A DNA stretch of 32,106 nucleotides, from the NCBI GenBank assembly GCA_029260035.1, contig JAJDEA010000215.1, positions 1-32,106 on the forward strand. The letters run 5' to 3'. The DNA comes from Phycisphaerae bacterium (GTDB lineage Bacteria; Planctomycetota; Phycisphaerae; UBA1845). Shown piece by piece: positions 16,380 through 25,969 of this stretch. Each line of letters opens with the position of its first letter. Within the stretch, counting starts at the first letter, position 1. The position numbers were made by a program, and so were the translations under genes. The notes under the pieces were generated by a model. That model ran no database searches and had not been told where the DNA came from. It saw only the letters and a program-made list of their open reading frames with translations.

Positions 16380-17921
16380 CAGCCCTATCTTGTCCTGCAG
16401 GTATTCCAGGCATCGTGATTTATCGATGCGCTCCTGGCTGGCGTCATCGCGATTGCGCACCGTAACCGTTCCATCGTCCTTGGATTGACCGTCAACGGTG
16501 AAACAGAACGGCGTTCCCGCCTCGTCCATTCGTGCATAACGCTTGCCAATGGCTTGTTTGACATCGTATTGACACGGATAGCGTTTCTTGATCTCGCGAT
16601 AAATGGGTTCGGCAATCTCCGGCATGCCATCCTTGCCAACGAGCGGAAAAACAGCCGCTTTGATGGGCGCTAGTCTCGGGTGAAACTTCATAAACTCCGG
16701 GCTCGCGCGATTCTCATCAAATGAATACGCTTCCGTAATAGTAGCGAGTGTAAATCGATCCACGCCCGCAGAAGGCTCTATCACATGTGGCACAAAACGT
16801 TCCTTGGTGGCGTCGTCCATCACTGCAAAAGCCGTCTCTTTGCCCTTTGAATGGATGCCGTGTTGCGTCAGGTCGTAGCAACCCCGATGCGCAACGCCCT
16901 CCAACTCTTGCGGCTCATCGGAGAATGGGAAGAGATACTCAATATCTGTACACGCCTTGCTGTAGTGGGCAAGTTCATCCGAATCCTGTTCACGAGGCCT
17001 GAGCTTGTCACTCTTAATCCCAAGCGATTCATACCACTTAATGCGCGCATCGCGCCAGAATTCATACCACATCATCGAGTCTTTGGGGTTGCAGAAAAAC
17101 TCAATTTCCATCTGCTCGAATTCGCGCGAACGGAAAGTGAAATTGCGAGGATTGATTTCATTTCGGAATGCCTTGCCCGTCTGCGCGATGCCAAATGGCA
17201 ACTTCACGCGCGACGAATCCATGACATTTTTGAAATTCGCAAAGATACCTTGAGCCGTCTCCGGCCTGAGATAAGCCACGCTCGTCGAATCCTGCAACGC
17301 ACCAACATACGTCTGGAACATCAGGTTAAACTCGCGAGGCTCGGTGAGCGTCCCGGATTTTCCACAACTCGGGCATGGCACATCGGCGATATTCGCAGAA
17401 TCCTCTTCCACGATGCCAACAAGACAGGTCGCATGCGCGTTGTAGTCTCCACCGCCGTGTTTCTTTGATAGCTTGGTGGCACCCTGAACGGAAGCCTCGA
17501 TCGCACTCACCTTGTCATCGGCTTCGACCGCCAAACTCGCGAATGGTTCTTCTGCGTCCGCGCGGTGCAACACAACATGGAACACTTGATCGACGCGAAA
17601 CCGCCCCTTGCACTCTCGACAATCCACCATCGGATCGCTAAAGCCACCGACATGGCCCGAAGCTTCCCATACCTTCGGGTTCATAATAATGGAGCAATCG
17701 ACACCCACCATCTGAAATTCAGTGCCGTTGGGGCCGATCGGCGGGTTGCGAACCATGTCATTCCACCAAACGTCCTTGATGTTTCGCTTAAGCTCAGTGC
17801 CAAGCGGGCCGTAATCCCAGAACCCACCGATACCGCCGTAGATTTCGCTGCTTCCAAAGATGAAGCCACGCCGCCTGCAAAGGGCGACGATTTTTTCCAT
17901 GGTATCAGACGCTTTTGACAT
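16377..17921 (-). CDS. glyS: Glycyl-tRNA synthetase, homodimeric (alpha2) type
   Basis: The 514-residue class II synthetase charges tRNA-Gly with glycine in the cytoplasm. Visible features are the N-terminal catalytic signature SSEIYGGIGGFWDYGPLG, a zinc-binding pair (DCRECKG and PCPSCGK), RPETAQGIFANF, motif 2 (FRNEINPRNFTFRSREFEQM), motif 3 (SAGVDRFTLA) and the anticodon-binding domain after about residue 415. This is the single-chain form found in archaea, eukaryotes and many bacteria, not the alpha2beta2 form of E. coli. The start is ATG 17921, with CAGGAG about 8 nt upstream. It lies 89 bp downstream of spoVG on the same strand and may be part of its transcript. It terminates at the dispersed repeat. 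Confidence 0.96.
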   Translation of the reverse strand: MSKASDTMEKIVALCRRRGFIFGSSEIYGGIGGFWDYGPLGTELKRNIKDVWWNDMVRNPPIGPNGTEFQMVGVDCSIIMNPKVWEASGHVGGFSDPMVDCRECKGRFRVDQVFHVVLHRADAEEPFASLAVEADDKVSAIEASVQGATKLSKKHGGGDYNAHATCLVGIVEEDSANIADVPCPSCGKSGTLTEPREFNLMFQTYVGALQDSTSVAYLRPETAQGIFANFKNVMDSSRVKLPFGIAQTGKAFRNEINPRNFTFRSREFEQMEIEFFCNPKDSMMWYEFWRDARIKWYESLGIKSDKLRPREQDSDELAHYSKACTDIEYLFPFSDEPQELEGVAHRGCYDLTQHGIHSKGKETAFAVMDDATKERFVPHVIEPSAGVDRFTLATITEAYSFDENRASPEFMKFHPRLAPIKAAVFPLVGKDGMPEIAEPIYREIKKRYPCQYDVKQAIGKRYARMDEAGTPFCFTVDGQSKDDGTVTVRNRDDASQERIDKSRCLEYLQDKIGL

Positions 17922-18010
17922 ACATTGACTCCTGCCGCGCGAAATGGCACTAGGCGGCTATTTTTTTCACATCTTATTCGTCGATCAGATATCGAGAAGC
18001 CACGCGAAGC

Positions 18011-18967
18011 CTAAAGAATACCCGCTCCGAATGCCGTTGAATCGTCACAAGAATCCTCAGTCGTATGCGGCTGACTTGCTTCACTTGCCAATTCGACTTC
18101 GCCAGAATGGTCGACTGAACCGCCGCTCGCGCTTTTCTTGACAGGCACACTCTTCGGCGCGCCCTTCGACACTGGTTCACCCGGCGCCTCGTTGCTCGAA
18201 AGAATCCCCGCTCCAAACGAACTTTTGACGGGCTTCACATCATCCTTACTTGGCGCGTTGCATGTTTCGCTCGGCACTGCCGACGCCTTTACCGTGTCTT
18301 TTTTCCGGGGACTGCGATCGCTACGTTGACGCCCCTGCGCGCGCGTATCAGAACGTTTCGTCTTCGATTCTCGCCTGCCACGCGTCGCTGGCTTCGACTC
18401 GCGACTCTCTTCACGCCCCCCCTTCAGCCCCGCGATCAGCGAATCGTATTCGCTAACAGACGACGAATCATCTTCAGGTTCAGGTGATTCCTTCTCGGCG
18501 TCCAACGTATCTTCGAGATTTCCCGACATGTCATCACTGGCCTCGGACGTCACATCGCAATCTTCCGATGCCATTTCGTCGGCATCATCCTGCGGAAGGT
18601 CTGCATTCTTAACCTCTTCCTCATAGGCTTCCAACACCGTCTTCTGCAACGTCTCGCGAAATTCAGTCGTAATGGGATGCGCAATGTCGCGATACAGCTT
18701 GTTTCGACCTTCGCCCGCCGAGGAATCCGCATGAAGTTTCGCGTTACAAGCCTCACATTTTTTGGCGCCTATATCGTTTCGATGCCGACACCTTGGACAG
18801 TTCGAAGAAATACGGCGGGAGGGCATCGCGACAAACAGGCCATTGGTACCATCCACAATTTTCATATCGCGCACGACAAAGACGCCGCCAAATGTCACGC
18901 TGCAAAAAGCGCGAAGTCGGTCGGTCGGCTTACGAATGAGCCTGACAAAGACGTCCGTAATCTCCAT
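18011..18967 (-). CDS. spoVG: SpoVG-family nucleic-acid-binding regulator with inserted zinc ribbon and long charged tail
   Basis: The 318-residue protein starts as a typical SpoVG (MEITDVFVRLI, then FVVRDMKIVDG and NGLFVAMPSRR to about 52). A zinc ribbon (C57, C60, C71, C74) is inserted, and SpoVG resumes with LYRDIAHPIT (91-100) and the C-terminal helix to about 120. Firmicute SpoVG is under 100 residues, binds DNA/RNA and regulates gene expression. The extra 200 residues are low-complexity: acidic to about 175, then Arg/Lys/Ser-rich. The peptide FGAGIL occurs at 251-256 and again as the last six residues. AGGAGG lies 5 nt before the ATG. It is 9 nt behind ispE, a neighbourhood also known in Bacillus. 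The zinc ribbon suggests nucleic-acid binding; its targets are unknown. Confidence 0.9.
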   Translation of the reverse strand: MEITDVFVRLIRKPTDRLRAFCSVTFGGVFVVRDMKIVDGTNGLFVAMPSRRISSNCPRCRHRNDIGAKKCEACNAKLHADSSAGEGRNKLYRDIAHPITTEFRETLQKTVLEAYEEEVKNADLPQDDADEMASEDCDVTSEASDDMSGNLEDTLDAEKESPEPEDDSSSVSEYDSLIAGLKGGREESRESKPATRGRRESKTKRSDTRAQGRQRSDRSPRKKDTVKASAVPSETCNAPSKDDVKPVKSSFGAGILSSNEAPGEPVSKGAPKSVPVKKSASGGSVDHSGEVELASEASQPHTTEDSCDDSTAFGAGIL

Positions 18968-18976
18968 TTAATCCTC

Positions 18977-19897
18977 CTAGTCCTCGATGGAACTTTGTGC
19001 AATGGGCGCCGCCACCACCGCCGTCGCAACACCCAAGCCGCAATCTTCAATCTCCTTAGCAGCATGGCTGGCAGCCTCGTTTGTATCAAAAAGTTGATAG
19101 AGTGTTGATCCTGCACCGCTAACACGGAAAGGTCCAAATTCCAGCCGATGCAATGATCGAGTCATTTCAAACATATACGGAGCCACTTCAAAAACGGCAG
19201 GCTCCAGGTCGTTGAATAGGTACGTTGCCATTTCGTCGGCACTAGACGCCGAGCAAATCGCCTCCACATCGCTCGCTCGACGATCGACACAAGTTGATTC
19301 AAATGCGTTATACACCTTCGCCGTCGAAACAGCTGGACCTGCGAAAACAAGCAAGACCCACCCCGACCAGGCAAGTTGCAAAGGTTGAACGATCTCGCCT
19401 CGGCCGCTCATAAGCACAGCTGGCAACTGGAAAAACAGGGCGACATCCGAGCCGAGTATAGAGCCAAGTTCGGCCAAGCAATCCGGGCTAAGATTTAGGT
19501 TTCGCAGGCAATTGAGAAGTCTAAGTGCGCCCGCTGCATCACTACTCCCACCGCCCAAGCCCGCACCAACAGGGATTCCCTTTTCCAATCCAAACTCAAG
19601 CGAAGAGGAAAATCCTTGCGCTGGGCCGTATTTACGATCAATCAGCCGCGACGCCTGCATCACGAGGTTTTCGTCCTCCAAGATGGACGAATCAGAGCAT
19701 TGTATGACAGTCTCCGGCTTTGAACTGGAGCGAGCGGTCAATGTATCGGTGAGGTCAACCCCAATCGCAACGGATCGCAACTCGTGAAAACCGTCCTCAC
19801 GCTTCCTAAGGCACTCAAGCGACAGGTTAATCTTCGCGCAGGGACGGATAGTCGCCGAGGCAGTATCGCGGGCCAAATCCAACGTTGCAGTGCTCAT
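18977..19897 (-). CDS. ispE: 4-diphosphocytidyl-2-C-methyl-D-erythritol kinase (IspE)
   Basis: The 306-residue GHMP-family kinase phosphorylates CDP-ME with ATP in the non-mevalonate (MEP) isoprenoid pathway. It has the substrate-side motif AKINLSL near the N-terminus, the glycine-rich ATP motif PVGAGLGGGSSDAAGAL, and the third GHMP motif VSGAGST near the C-terminus. All are intact and the length is normal. ATG 19897 is chosen because the next in-frame extension (to 20026) is unlike IspE. The gene is followed 9 nt later by spoVG, so the two are surely cotranscribed. Other MEP pathway genes are not in the window. Confidence 0.95.
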   Translation of the reverse strand: MSTATLDLARDTASATIRPCAKINLSLECLRKREDGFHELRSVAIGVDLTDTLTARSSSKPETVIQCSDSSILEDENLVMQASRLIDRKYGPAQGFSSSLEFGLEKGIPVGAGLGGGSSDAAGALRLLNCLRNLNLSPDCLAELGSILGSDVALFFQLPAVLMSGRGEIVQPLQLAWSGWVLLVFAGPAVSTAKVYNAFESTCVDRRASDVEAICSASSADEMATYLFNDLEPAVFEVAPYMFEMTRSLHRLEFGPFRVSGAGSTLYQLFDTNEAASHAAKEIEDCGLGVATAVVAAPIAQSSIED

Positions 19898-20206
19898 ATA
19901 AACAAAGTAAATAAAACGATTGCGGCCATCGCCACGGCAAGACTCGATATCGAATCCCACGGTCGAAGGATACTTTTCGATCGAAAACAATATTATCCAT
20001 CTTAAACCGGCGTTCGAGAGTGTCAAATTCAGAGCTGAATTGATTAGGATGCTGCGCTAGGACGCGGGGAGGAGAAACCGGGAAAACTCACAGCTTCCTG
20101 ATGCCCTGTACACATCCAAGCCGGGCGACGCACCAAGACACACCACGACTGCGTCCTCGGTATACTTCCGATTGGCCGAAATCCATACCGCAAGAGCGAA
20201 ACCAAA
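19898..20206. other. Intergenic region upstream of ispE, 309 bp
   Basis: No gene is visible. The region lies between the end of the cytochrome gene and the ispE start and should hold the ispE-spoVG promoter. It contains the palindromes TCGATATCGA (19944-19953) and TTTTCGATCGAAAA (19974-19987), and the inverted repeat AATTCAG-AG-CTGAATT (20026-20041). Confidence 0.5.
19944..19987. promoter_or_regulatory. Two palindromes upstream of ispE
   Basis: TCGATATCGA (19944-19953) and TTTTCGATCGAAAA (19974-19987) are perfect dyads sharing a TCGAT core. Their centres are 32 bp apart, about three helical turns, and they lie 47 to 90 bp before the ispE ATG. This spacing fits a pair of sites for one dimeric regulator, but no known operator is recognised. 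Confidence 0.3.
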
Positions 20207-21856
20207 CTACCGCACAGCGATCGTCGTCTCTGCCTCGGCCATATCAACAATGGTGTTTCGATCTACGATTTCCTCCGAAACAAGGTCTGGCTCTCGAATC
20301 ACCAGTAGTCGCAGGAATTCGGGCGGAAAGGCACGATACCGCAGGCGAGCCGAAACTCGGATTTGACCAACAATGGCCCGATTCGGGATGGGAACATCAT
20401 AGAGCACGGGCGTCGGAACAAGCATGTCAAGTGATCGACTGTTGTCCATCGAGTCCGCAAGAAGCGGATTGATCACAGGCTCGTGAGAACCGTCGGCCCC
20501 AACACGAATGAATGCATTCTGAAAGTTCTTGATGCCCAGGTTCTTCTCCGGGCGTTGATTCACGTCTGGGCCGGGTTCGTAGTGTGAATCCAGCGTTTCG
20601 ATATCGATATCGAAATGGCGATCGTCCAAATCCTCATCGTCCAGCAAACCATCGGGTTGTAGTTCGCCTGTTTCCGGGTGAGCCTTGTCTTTCAAATACC
20701 CGGACTCATAGATAATGCCTACATCGTCGCGCACGATCAGCTCAATCCACACTTGCCTTTCCTGCGAAAATCCTGAAGGAACACGATGACCGGTGCCGGT
20801 ATTCGTAACGACTACACGAATCGGCAAGACCTTTGCATCTTTCTGGATTTCCGAAGGAGTCCCATCAAGAGTAAGCGTGCAAGCTGCCCGAAGCATCTGC
20901 TCCCTGCGCTGCTGTTGACCAAGTGGGAAGCCCCATTCGTCCTTTTCGTCTGTGTCATTGCGCGGAAACAAGGGATGGTCAATGAAAGGCACTGAAACAG
21001 CCGTGAAGGCATGGATCGCGTGCTGACGGTTTGGCACCTGGTCTCCCGTCCCCAACTTCATGCTCGGAAACACGCCCGGCTCAGTTAGTGGATAGAGAGA
21101 CATGTGACAATCCTGGCAGCGAACAACACGCCCAAACGGATTATTCTCTGTGGCGTAAGGCCCCTCCTGCCATTCCGTAAAGAGGTTTTCCAATCGTTGG
21201 AATGGTTCGCCGGTCAAAACGTCAGGCTTTGGAATTCGAACGTCGTGACAGGAGCCGCAAAACTCCGAGCTTGTGATGAATTCAGAATTGCTCGACGTGT
21301 GGTATGCGTTGTCTGCAGGATCGACGAGCGGGCCAACCTTGTTCGGACTCGGGCCGAAGATCAACGACATATTGGCGATGCCGTCATCGAGAAGACTCGA
21401 TTCAATATCCGGGCCTGTCACGGTGTGGCAAAAATCACAGCTAACCCCCTCGCGATTCACACTGGATAGACTTGCTCTTGCAGGCTGTGCCGATTCCGCG
21501 TTGATATAATCCGGCAACTCATCGTCAAAAACGCCGGTTGGCGAGTGGCACCCAATACAAAAGTTGGGTTCAATGCCGTTGGCCGCAAACGCACCAGCCG
21601 TCAGCTTCTGCACGGTCAACTCAAATGCGTTAAAAACCGGGCTCAGCGCAGCGTAGTGCATTACAGAACCCTGCCATTCTCGGAAATGCGTAGGATGACA
21701 TGCACCACATGTCTTGGGGTCTTCAAAACGTCCGACCAATGGCTTATCGGGCAATTCTCCATCCGAAAGGTTTGGAACCGAAGTGCCGCAGCCAACTTGA
21801 ATGTTAAGAACGAAAACCCCGGCGAGTGCAAAAACCAATCGGCTGACCCAGCGCAT
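20207..21856 (-). CDS. Five-haem c-type cytochrome, probable lipoprotein
   Basis: The 549-residue exported protein has a signal peptide with a lipobox-like end (VGC, C23), which implies membrane anchoring outside the cytoplasm. Five CxxCH haem sites are visible: CGACH (50), CIGCH (100), CDFCH (140), CGSCH (200) and CQDCH (247). Spacing and flanks (HFREWQGSVM near the first haem) recall the cytochrome c554/c' family. The C-terminal half has no haem and starts near a TGHRVPSGF motif, a beta-rich domain seen after such haem domains. A role in electron transfer is likely; the partner is not encoded nearby, nor are cytochrome maturation genes. Start 21856 is preferred because the signal peptide begins there; ATGs further upstream add a Cys-rich, non-hydrophobic stretch. 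Confidence 0.88.
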   Translation of the reverse strand: MRWVSRLVFALAGVFVLNIQVGCGTSVPNLSDGELPDKPLVGRFEDPKTCGACHPTHFREWQGSVMHYAALSPVFNAFELTVQKLTAGAFAANGIEPNFCIGCHSPTGVFDDELPDYINAESAQPARASLSSVNREGVSCDFCHTVTGPDIESSLLDDGIANMSLIFGPSPNKVGPLVDPADNAYHTSSNSEFITSSEFCGSCHDVRIPKPDVLTGEPFQRLENLFTEWQEGPYATENNPFGRVVRCQDCHMSLYPLTEPGVFPSMKLGTGDQVPNRQHAIHAFTAVSVPFIDHPLFPRNDTDEKDEWGFPLGQQQRREQMLRAACTLTLDGTPSEIQKDAKVLPIRVVVTNTGTGHRVPSGFSQERQVWIELIVRDDVGIIYESGYLKDKAHPETGELQPDGLLDDEDLDDRHFDIDIETLDSHYEPGPDVNQRPEKNLGIKNFQNAFIRVGADGSHEPVINPLLADSMDNSRSLDMLVPTPVLYDVPIPNRAIVGQIRVSARLRYRAFPPEFLRLLVIREPDLVSEEIVDRNTIVDMAEAETTIAVR

Positions 21857-22187
21857 ATCTCGGCATCCTCTTTCAGGCGAACACGATCGAACCAACCAAG
21901 GCGACATTTCGCACACTTCCGTCGGCATCGGATTAACGCTCCTTCTACCCTAGGTTCCTTCAAGATCAATTGACGCACTAAATTGTACCGGAAATCACTC
22001 AATACCATGCACAACTGTTTTCCATTGTAGCGGTATTTGGAACCTATTTCACGCTGTTTTCAATTTCTCTGAAAAACCAAAGTGCGCCGAAAGCCCCCCC
22101 CTCAACCGGGCTAGGCACGCGGGAATACCGCCCGCAGAACAATTTTCCCGCTACTCCCGCTGAAACCTCAAGTGATGGCCCATTTCC
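21857..22187. other. Intergenic region between TMTC-like gene and cytochrome gene, 331 bp
   Basis: No gene is visible. Two adjacent inverted repeats lie near the end of the TMTC-like gene: AGCCC (22092-22096) with GGGCT (22108-22112), and GCGGG (22119-22123) with CCCGC (22131-22135). They may end the leftward transcript, but neither is followed by a good T-tract. The cytochrome promoter should lie in the left part of the region. Confidence 0.45.
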
Positions 22188-24374
22188 TTATCGGAGCCTC
22201 GATGAGAAATCGGTTTCGTGGAAAGGCCGACCAGCACGAAAGAGCGTCAATCGTTTTTGAATCTCGTTGTGAAGTTGCTCGTTGTCCTTTTGCACCGCAA
22301 GCCCGGCTGCCTCAGCGCTTGCTATCGCTTTTTCGAATTCTTCCATCTCCGCATAAGCGGTAGCCAATAGCAACAGCGATAGTGGATGATCGGCCCCACG
22401 CCTTCCGATCGCCAGTTTGGCGAGCCGAACCGCCTCCTCTCCATTCCTGACAGATGCATCCGGATAAGTGGCAAATAGCTCAGCCGACAGCTCGATGATT
22501 TCAATCGCACCGGGGTTACGTTGCAAACCATCCATCAACACTTTGACCGCCAAGTTCCCGTCACCTCGCCGTGCCAAGAGCCGGCCCAACGAAAAACATG
22601 CCGACGTTCGATTTGGATCAACCTTCAAGGCGTAAACATAATGCCTGATCGCCGATTCGGGTCGCCCCGTCAAATCATAAATCGTCGCGAGATGGTGATG
22701 GGCAACTGAATCGTTCGGCTCAAGTTCCAGGGCATTTTTGTATAAATGCTCCGCATGGTCATAGCCAATTGAACCAAAGCGAGCATACGCATCTCCTAGG
22801 TTCACCAGGGCAATAGGGTTTTTGGGCGCCACAGCCACCGCACGCGTCCAAAGCCCTCGTGGTTCCTGCCAATAATCGTTTTGGCGAAACGTGGCGTGAG
22901 TAAGCAGCGTAAGCACGGACGCTACGCCCAATAGGAAAATCGCGCGACGCTCGCTACGACGCGCATACCACGGACTTGACATCACCTTCAATGCAATTAC
23001 CCCACCCAACAGGGAAAATCCCAGGCAGGACAGATAGCTGTAGCGATCGGCAACAAGCTGTGGGCCACTTTGAACGAAACCAAGTACGGGAGCCACCATT
23101 ATGACATAATAGGAAATCGCAGCAAGAAGCGCAGGCCATACTCGACGAAATCGCATAACGATGACACAAACAATCACCAACGCAACCAAACTAACCCAGA
23201 ACATAACACCGAGCAGCTCACTCCGAGGCGGTATGGGGTACAAAGGTCCTAGATTTAGCGGAAGCACCGTCTTAAGCGGATAAAAGACCAACCCATAGCA
23301 GGCCTGCGCAAAACGCGACACAACATCGTGCTGCTCCAACGAATACAAAGCGCGACCTTGCTCTTGTGCGACCAGCGCACGGATCGCAGCGAACCCGGCT
23401 AAAACAATAAATGGCATTTTCTCGAAGATCAGGCCGCACAAATTCCGGGCGAGCTTTCCCTGGTCTCGAGCCAACCTTCTGAGCGGGAAGACATCGATAA
23501 CCAGCAATGCGAGAGGCAGCATTACAGCTGATGCCTTAGCCAATAGCGAACACGCACATAGTGCAACACTCAGCCAATACCACACAGAACCCTTTGATCG
23601 CACTGCCGCACATACGTCCTGCGACACGTCGAACTCAGCGATGTGATTGTCACTCTTGTTCTGACACGTTGAGCGACCCAACTGTTCCGTGGGCACCGAA
23701 TCGTTATCCACGTCAGCGCGCTTGCCGATATGCGATTTATTTCTATTCAAACGAAACTGCATGTACGCCGTAATGGAAACAACAAAAAAGAAGCCGCTCA
23801 GAACATCGCGACGTTCTGCAATCCATGCCACGGATTCGGCTCGCAGCGGGTGTATGGCAAATAGCGCCGCTGCGATTCCTGCGCAAATGACGACTCGATG
23901 CCCCCTTCGCGTTACAGACTCATTTAAGCCGACCGTCAGGAGCGTTCGCGCCAGAAAGTAGAACGCAACGGCGGTAGCCATATGCCACAGAACATTTGTC
24001 AAATGGAACCCGAAGGAATCTTGCCACCAAATCTTGTAATCAAGCCAATAGCTCAGCCAGGTCAGGGGCTGGAAATGACCTGCAAAGGAGGTCGTCAGCA
24101 TCCATTTCAAACTGTCCGCGGAAAGCTCCCGATACCGATCGTTGGTGAGAAGTAGCTTATCGTCATCCCAATAGGCGAACCCAGCCGAAAGCGCCGGCAT
24201 GAAGGCGAGAAGAACCAGACCAACCAAAGCAACAGGCACGACAAACGTGGCGACTGATTCGCCCCCTCGGCGCAAAATGTCTTGCTTTGATTCCTCAATT
24301 ATTGATGAGTCAGGGCTGGAATCGACCCCATGTGAATCGACTGGCCCAACGGTATTTGGTTCGCTGTCCGACAT
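22188..24374 (-). CDS. TMTC/PMT-like membrane glycosyltransferase with C-terminal TPRs
   Basis: This 728-residue polytopic protein has a hydrophilic N-terminus (1-40) and about ten or more membrane helices from 42 to about 500. The first extracytoplasmic loop carries WDDD (69-72) and later GHFQPLTWLSYWLDY. The segment AIHPLRAESVAWIAERRD is also typical of TMTC-like GT-C proteins. GT-C enzymes use an acidic loop residue and a lipid-linked sugar to modify proteins outside the membrane; the donor and acceptor here are unknown. A hydrophilic insertion occupies about 215-265. The C-terminal 190 residues are TPRs with recognisable repeats (NPIALVNLGDAYARFG, NDSVAHHHLATIYDLTGR). The gene stands alone on the minus strand, divergent from the gene at 24656. 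Confidence 0.85.
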   Translation of the reverse strand: MSDSEPNTVGPVDSHGVDSSPDSSIIEESKQDILRRGGESVATFVVPVALVGLVLLAFMPALSAGFAYWDDDKLLLTNDRYRELSADSLKWMLTTSFAGHFQPLTWLSYWLDYKIWWQDSFGFHLTNVLWHMATAVAFYFLARTLLTVGLNESVTRRGHRVVICAGIAAALFAIHPLRAESVAWIAERRDVLSGFFFVVSITAYMQFRLNRNKSHIGKRADVDNDSVPTEQLGRSTCQNKSDNHIAEFDVSQDVCAAVRSKGSVWYWLSVALCACSLLAKASAVMLPLALLVIDVFPLRRLARDQGKLARNLCGLIFEKMPFIVLAGFAAIRALVAQEQGRALYSLEQHDVVSRFAQACYGLVFYPLKTVLPLNLGPLYPIPPRSELLGVMFWVSLVALVIVCVIVMRFRRVWPALLAAISYYVIMVAPVLGFVQSGPQLVADRYSYLSCLGFSLLGGVIALKVMSSPWYARRSERRAIFLLGVASVLTLLTHATFRQNDYWQEPRGLWTRAVAVAPKNPIALVNLGDAYARFGSIGYDHAEHLYKNALELEPNDSVAHHHLATIYDLTGRPESAIRHYVYALKVDPNRTSACFSLGRLLARRGDGNLAVKVLMDGLQRNPGAIEIIELSAELFATYPDASVRNGEEAVRLAKLAIGRRGADHPLSLLLLATAYAEMEEFEKAIASAEAAGLAVQKDNEQLHNEIQKRLTLFRAGRPFHETDFSSRLR

Positions 24375-24655
24375 TAGTCCAATGATAGACGTTCACCAAC
24401 ATGCGTCCAACTTACAACCATGAAGCCCGTCCTTACGCTGAATTCGTGTTGCAGCGACCTGGATCAGCTACCATTTTCGCACGATTCACAGCGTAAATCA
24501 CAAGCACATGACAGGAAAAGCACAGTGAAGGCCTTCATCCTTTAAGACGTGTGCGCTGATCCGACAAATGCAGTGGTTGTTTGAGGCTGTCACGTTTTCT
24601 ATACTGACTCATAAGCTGATTGTTGTAAGTATGAGTGCAGAGGGGTTGAGAAGCG

Positions 24656-25969
24656 TTGAAGTCATTGCGGGTTCGTCACATTGTGCTCCTTGCTGTAGTC
24701 GTTCAGGCGGCGTGTCTCGCCACGTTTCGAGCCGACGGGAATGCGTCAACTTACGAAAAAGTATCACCCGCCGAAATCGCAACTTTGATCGATCAACTCA
24801 GCCACGCTTCCTACGCGACACGCACTGACGCAACACATAGACTTTGCGAGATTGGACCGCAAGCTGAAGCAGCCCTCCGAACAGCAGCATCCGGCGATAA
24901 TGCCGAATCCGCCCTCCGCGCAAAGCAATTGCTAGCGGTTCTTGAACGCGTCCTGTTTTCCGGAGTGCAGGTTTCTTTAAAACTGTCAAAGTCAATCGTT
25001 CGATGGGACGAACAAATCGACCTTCGCGTGACCATGACAAACCACTCGCAATACGCAGCCCGGATACCTTTTGTGAGAAGCGAAAGTCAACGTTTGGCGC
25101 TTTCGCCCGACGCCCGTCAGGTTGGGGATATGCAGGACGTTGCGGAATGGCTGCAGGTTCGCGATGCATTGGGGCAAGCTATCGAGTTACATGTCGACAA
25201 TTATTCTCCGCAGTCCAAAGTGGCCGAAGCGATCAACTCGAGAATTCACTCCCCGCCTGTTGAACTGATTGAGCCTGGCGAGAAGGTCCAAATCAACATC
25301 GAGGCAATCAATCGCGGCTGGGCCAGATACCGCCTGTTGGATCAAGGAACGTTCCGATTCCAAATCGATTACGAACCTGCATGGAGCGACGAGTTCCTGC
25401 GCAGCAAACGTGTTGGGCGGATGGTGAGCAATGAAATCACAGCAGACGTAACGTCGTCGGCTCCAGAAGCGGTTTCGCGTCGCGGCGTCGAAGCTCGGCT
25501 AACCATCCAGCGCAACGATAATCGCCTTGTAGCGAAAATCACGAATCAACTGGATAGACAGGTCGGCATCAATCGGAACCTTGGGCACTCGACCCCCTTC
25601 GCAAAAGCCGCGTGGGTATATACGCTCGGCGAGAAACTGTATCGCGTTCCAGCTGGTGCGACTGACAGTCCCGAATTCTCAAGCAAAGAGGTGATCGCGG
25701 TTGAGTCGGGGAAAGACGTTGAATTGGCGAGCATCACCGTCCCAGAGCTACTTGAGCGACTTCACAAGGTGGGCGCAAACGTTTCCGACACTGGGTGGAA
25801 GGTCCATTTCAGCTATTCGAATCTGCTGAATCAGGCTTGGCTTTCTCGCGCGCGATCACGCAACGCCGGCAAGGATTCGTCACCATCCCTTCGCGATGCA
25901 ACTTTGCCAGCGCTGATGCTCACAACGCGACACGTCAGCAACCAACTTGTCGCTCCAAGTGCGGATTGA
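24656..25969 (+). CDS. Secreted HEAT-like repeat protein with beta-rich body
   Basis: The 437-residue protein opens with a signal peptide (MKSLRVRHIVLLAVVVQAA and on to about 27; a Cys at 20 lacks a good lipobox). Residues about 38-95 form a HEAT-like helical repeat (LIDQLSHASYATRTDATHRL, then a second helix pair), a module common in planctomycete exported proteins. The rest (about 100-437) is predicted beta-rich with Ig-like stretches such as VSLKLSKSIVRWDEQIDLRV, and no catalytic motif is visible. The start is TTG: a stop codon lies three codons upstream in frame, the signal peptide starts at once, and AGAGGGG sits about 10 nt upstream. Function unknown; a carrier or binding role outside the cell is possible. 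Confidence 0.8.
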   Translation: MKSLRVRHIVLLAVVVQAACLATFRADGNASTYEKVSPAEIATLIDQLSHASYATRTDATHRLCEIGPQAEAALRTAASGDNAESALRAKQLLAVLERVLFSGVQVSLKLSKSIVRWDEQIDLRVTMTNHSQYAARIPFVRSESQRLALSPDARQVGDMQDVAEWLQVRDALGQAIELHVDNYSPQSKVAEAINSRIHSPPVELIEPGEKVQINIEAINRGWARYRLLDQGTFRFQIDYEPAWSDEFLRSKRVGRMVSNEITADVTSSAPEAVSRRGVEARLTIQRNDNRLVAKITNQLDRQVGINRNLGHSTPFAKAAWVYTLGEKLYRVPAGATDSPEFSSKEVIAVESGKDVELASITVPELLERLHKVGANVSDTGWKVHFSYSNLLNQAWLSRARSRNAGKDSSPSLRDATLPALMLTTRHVSNQLVAPSAD

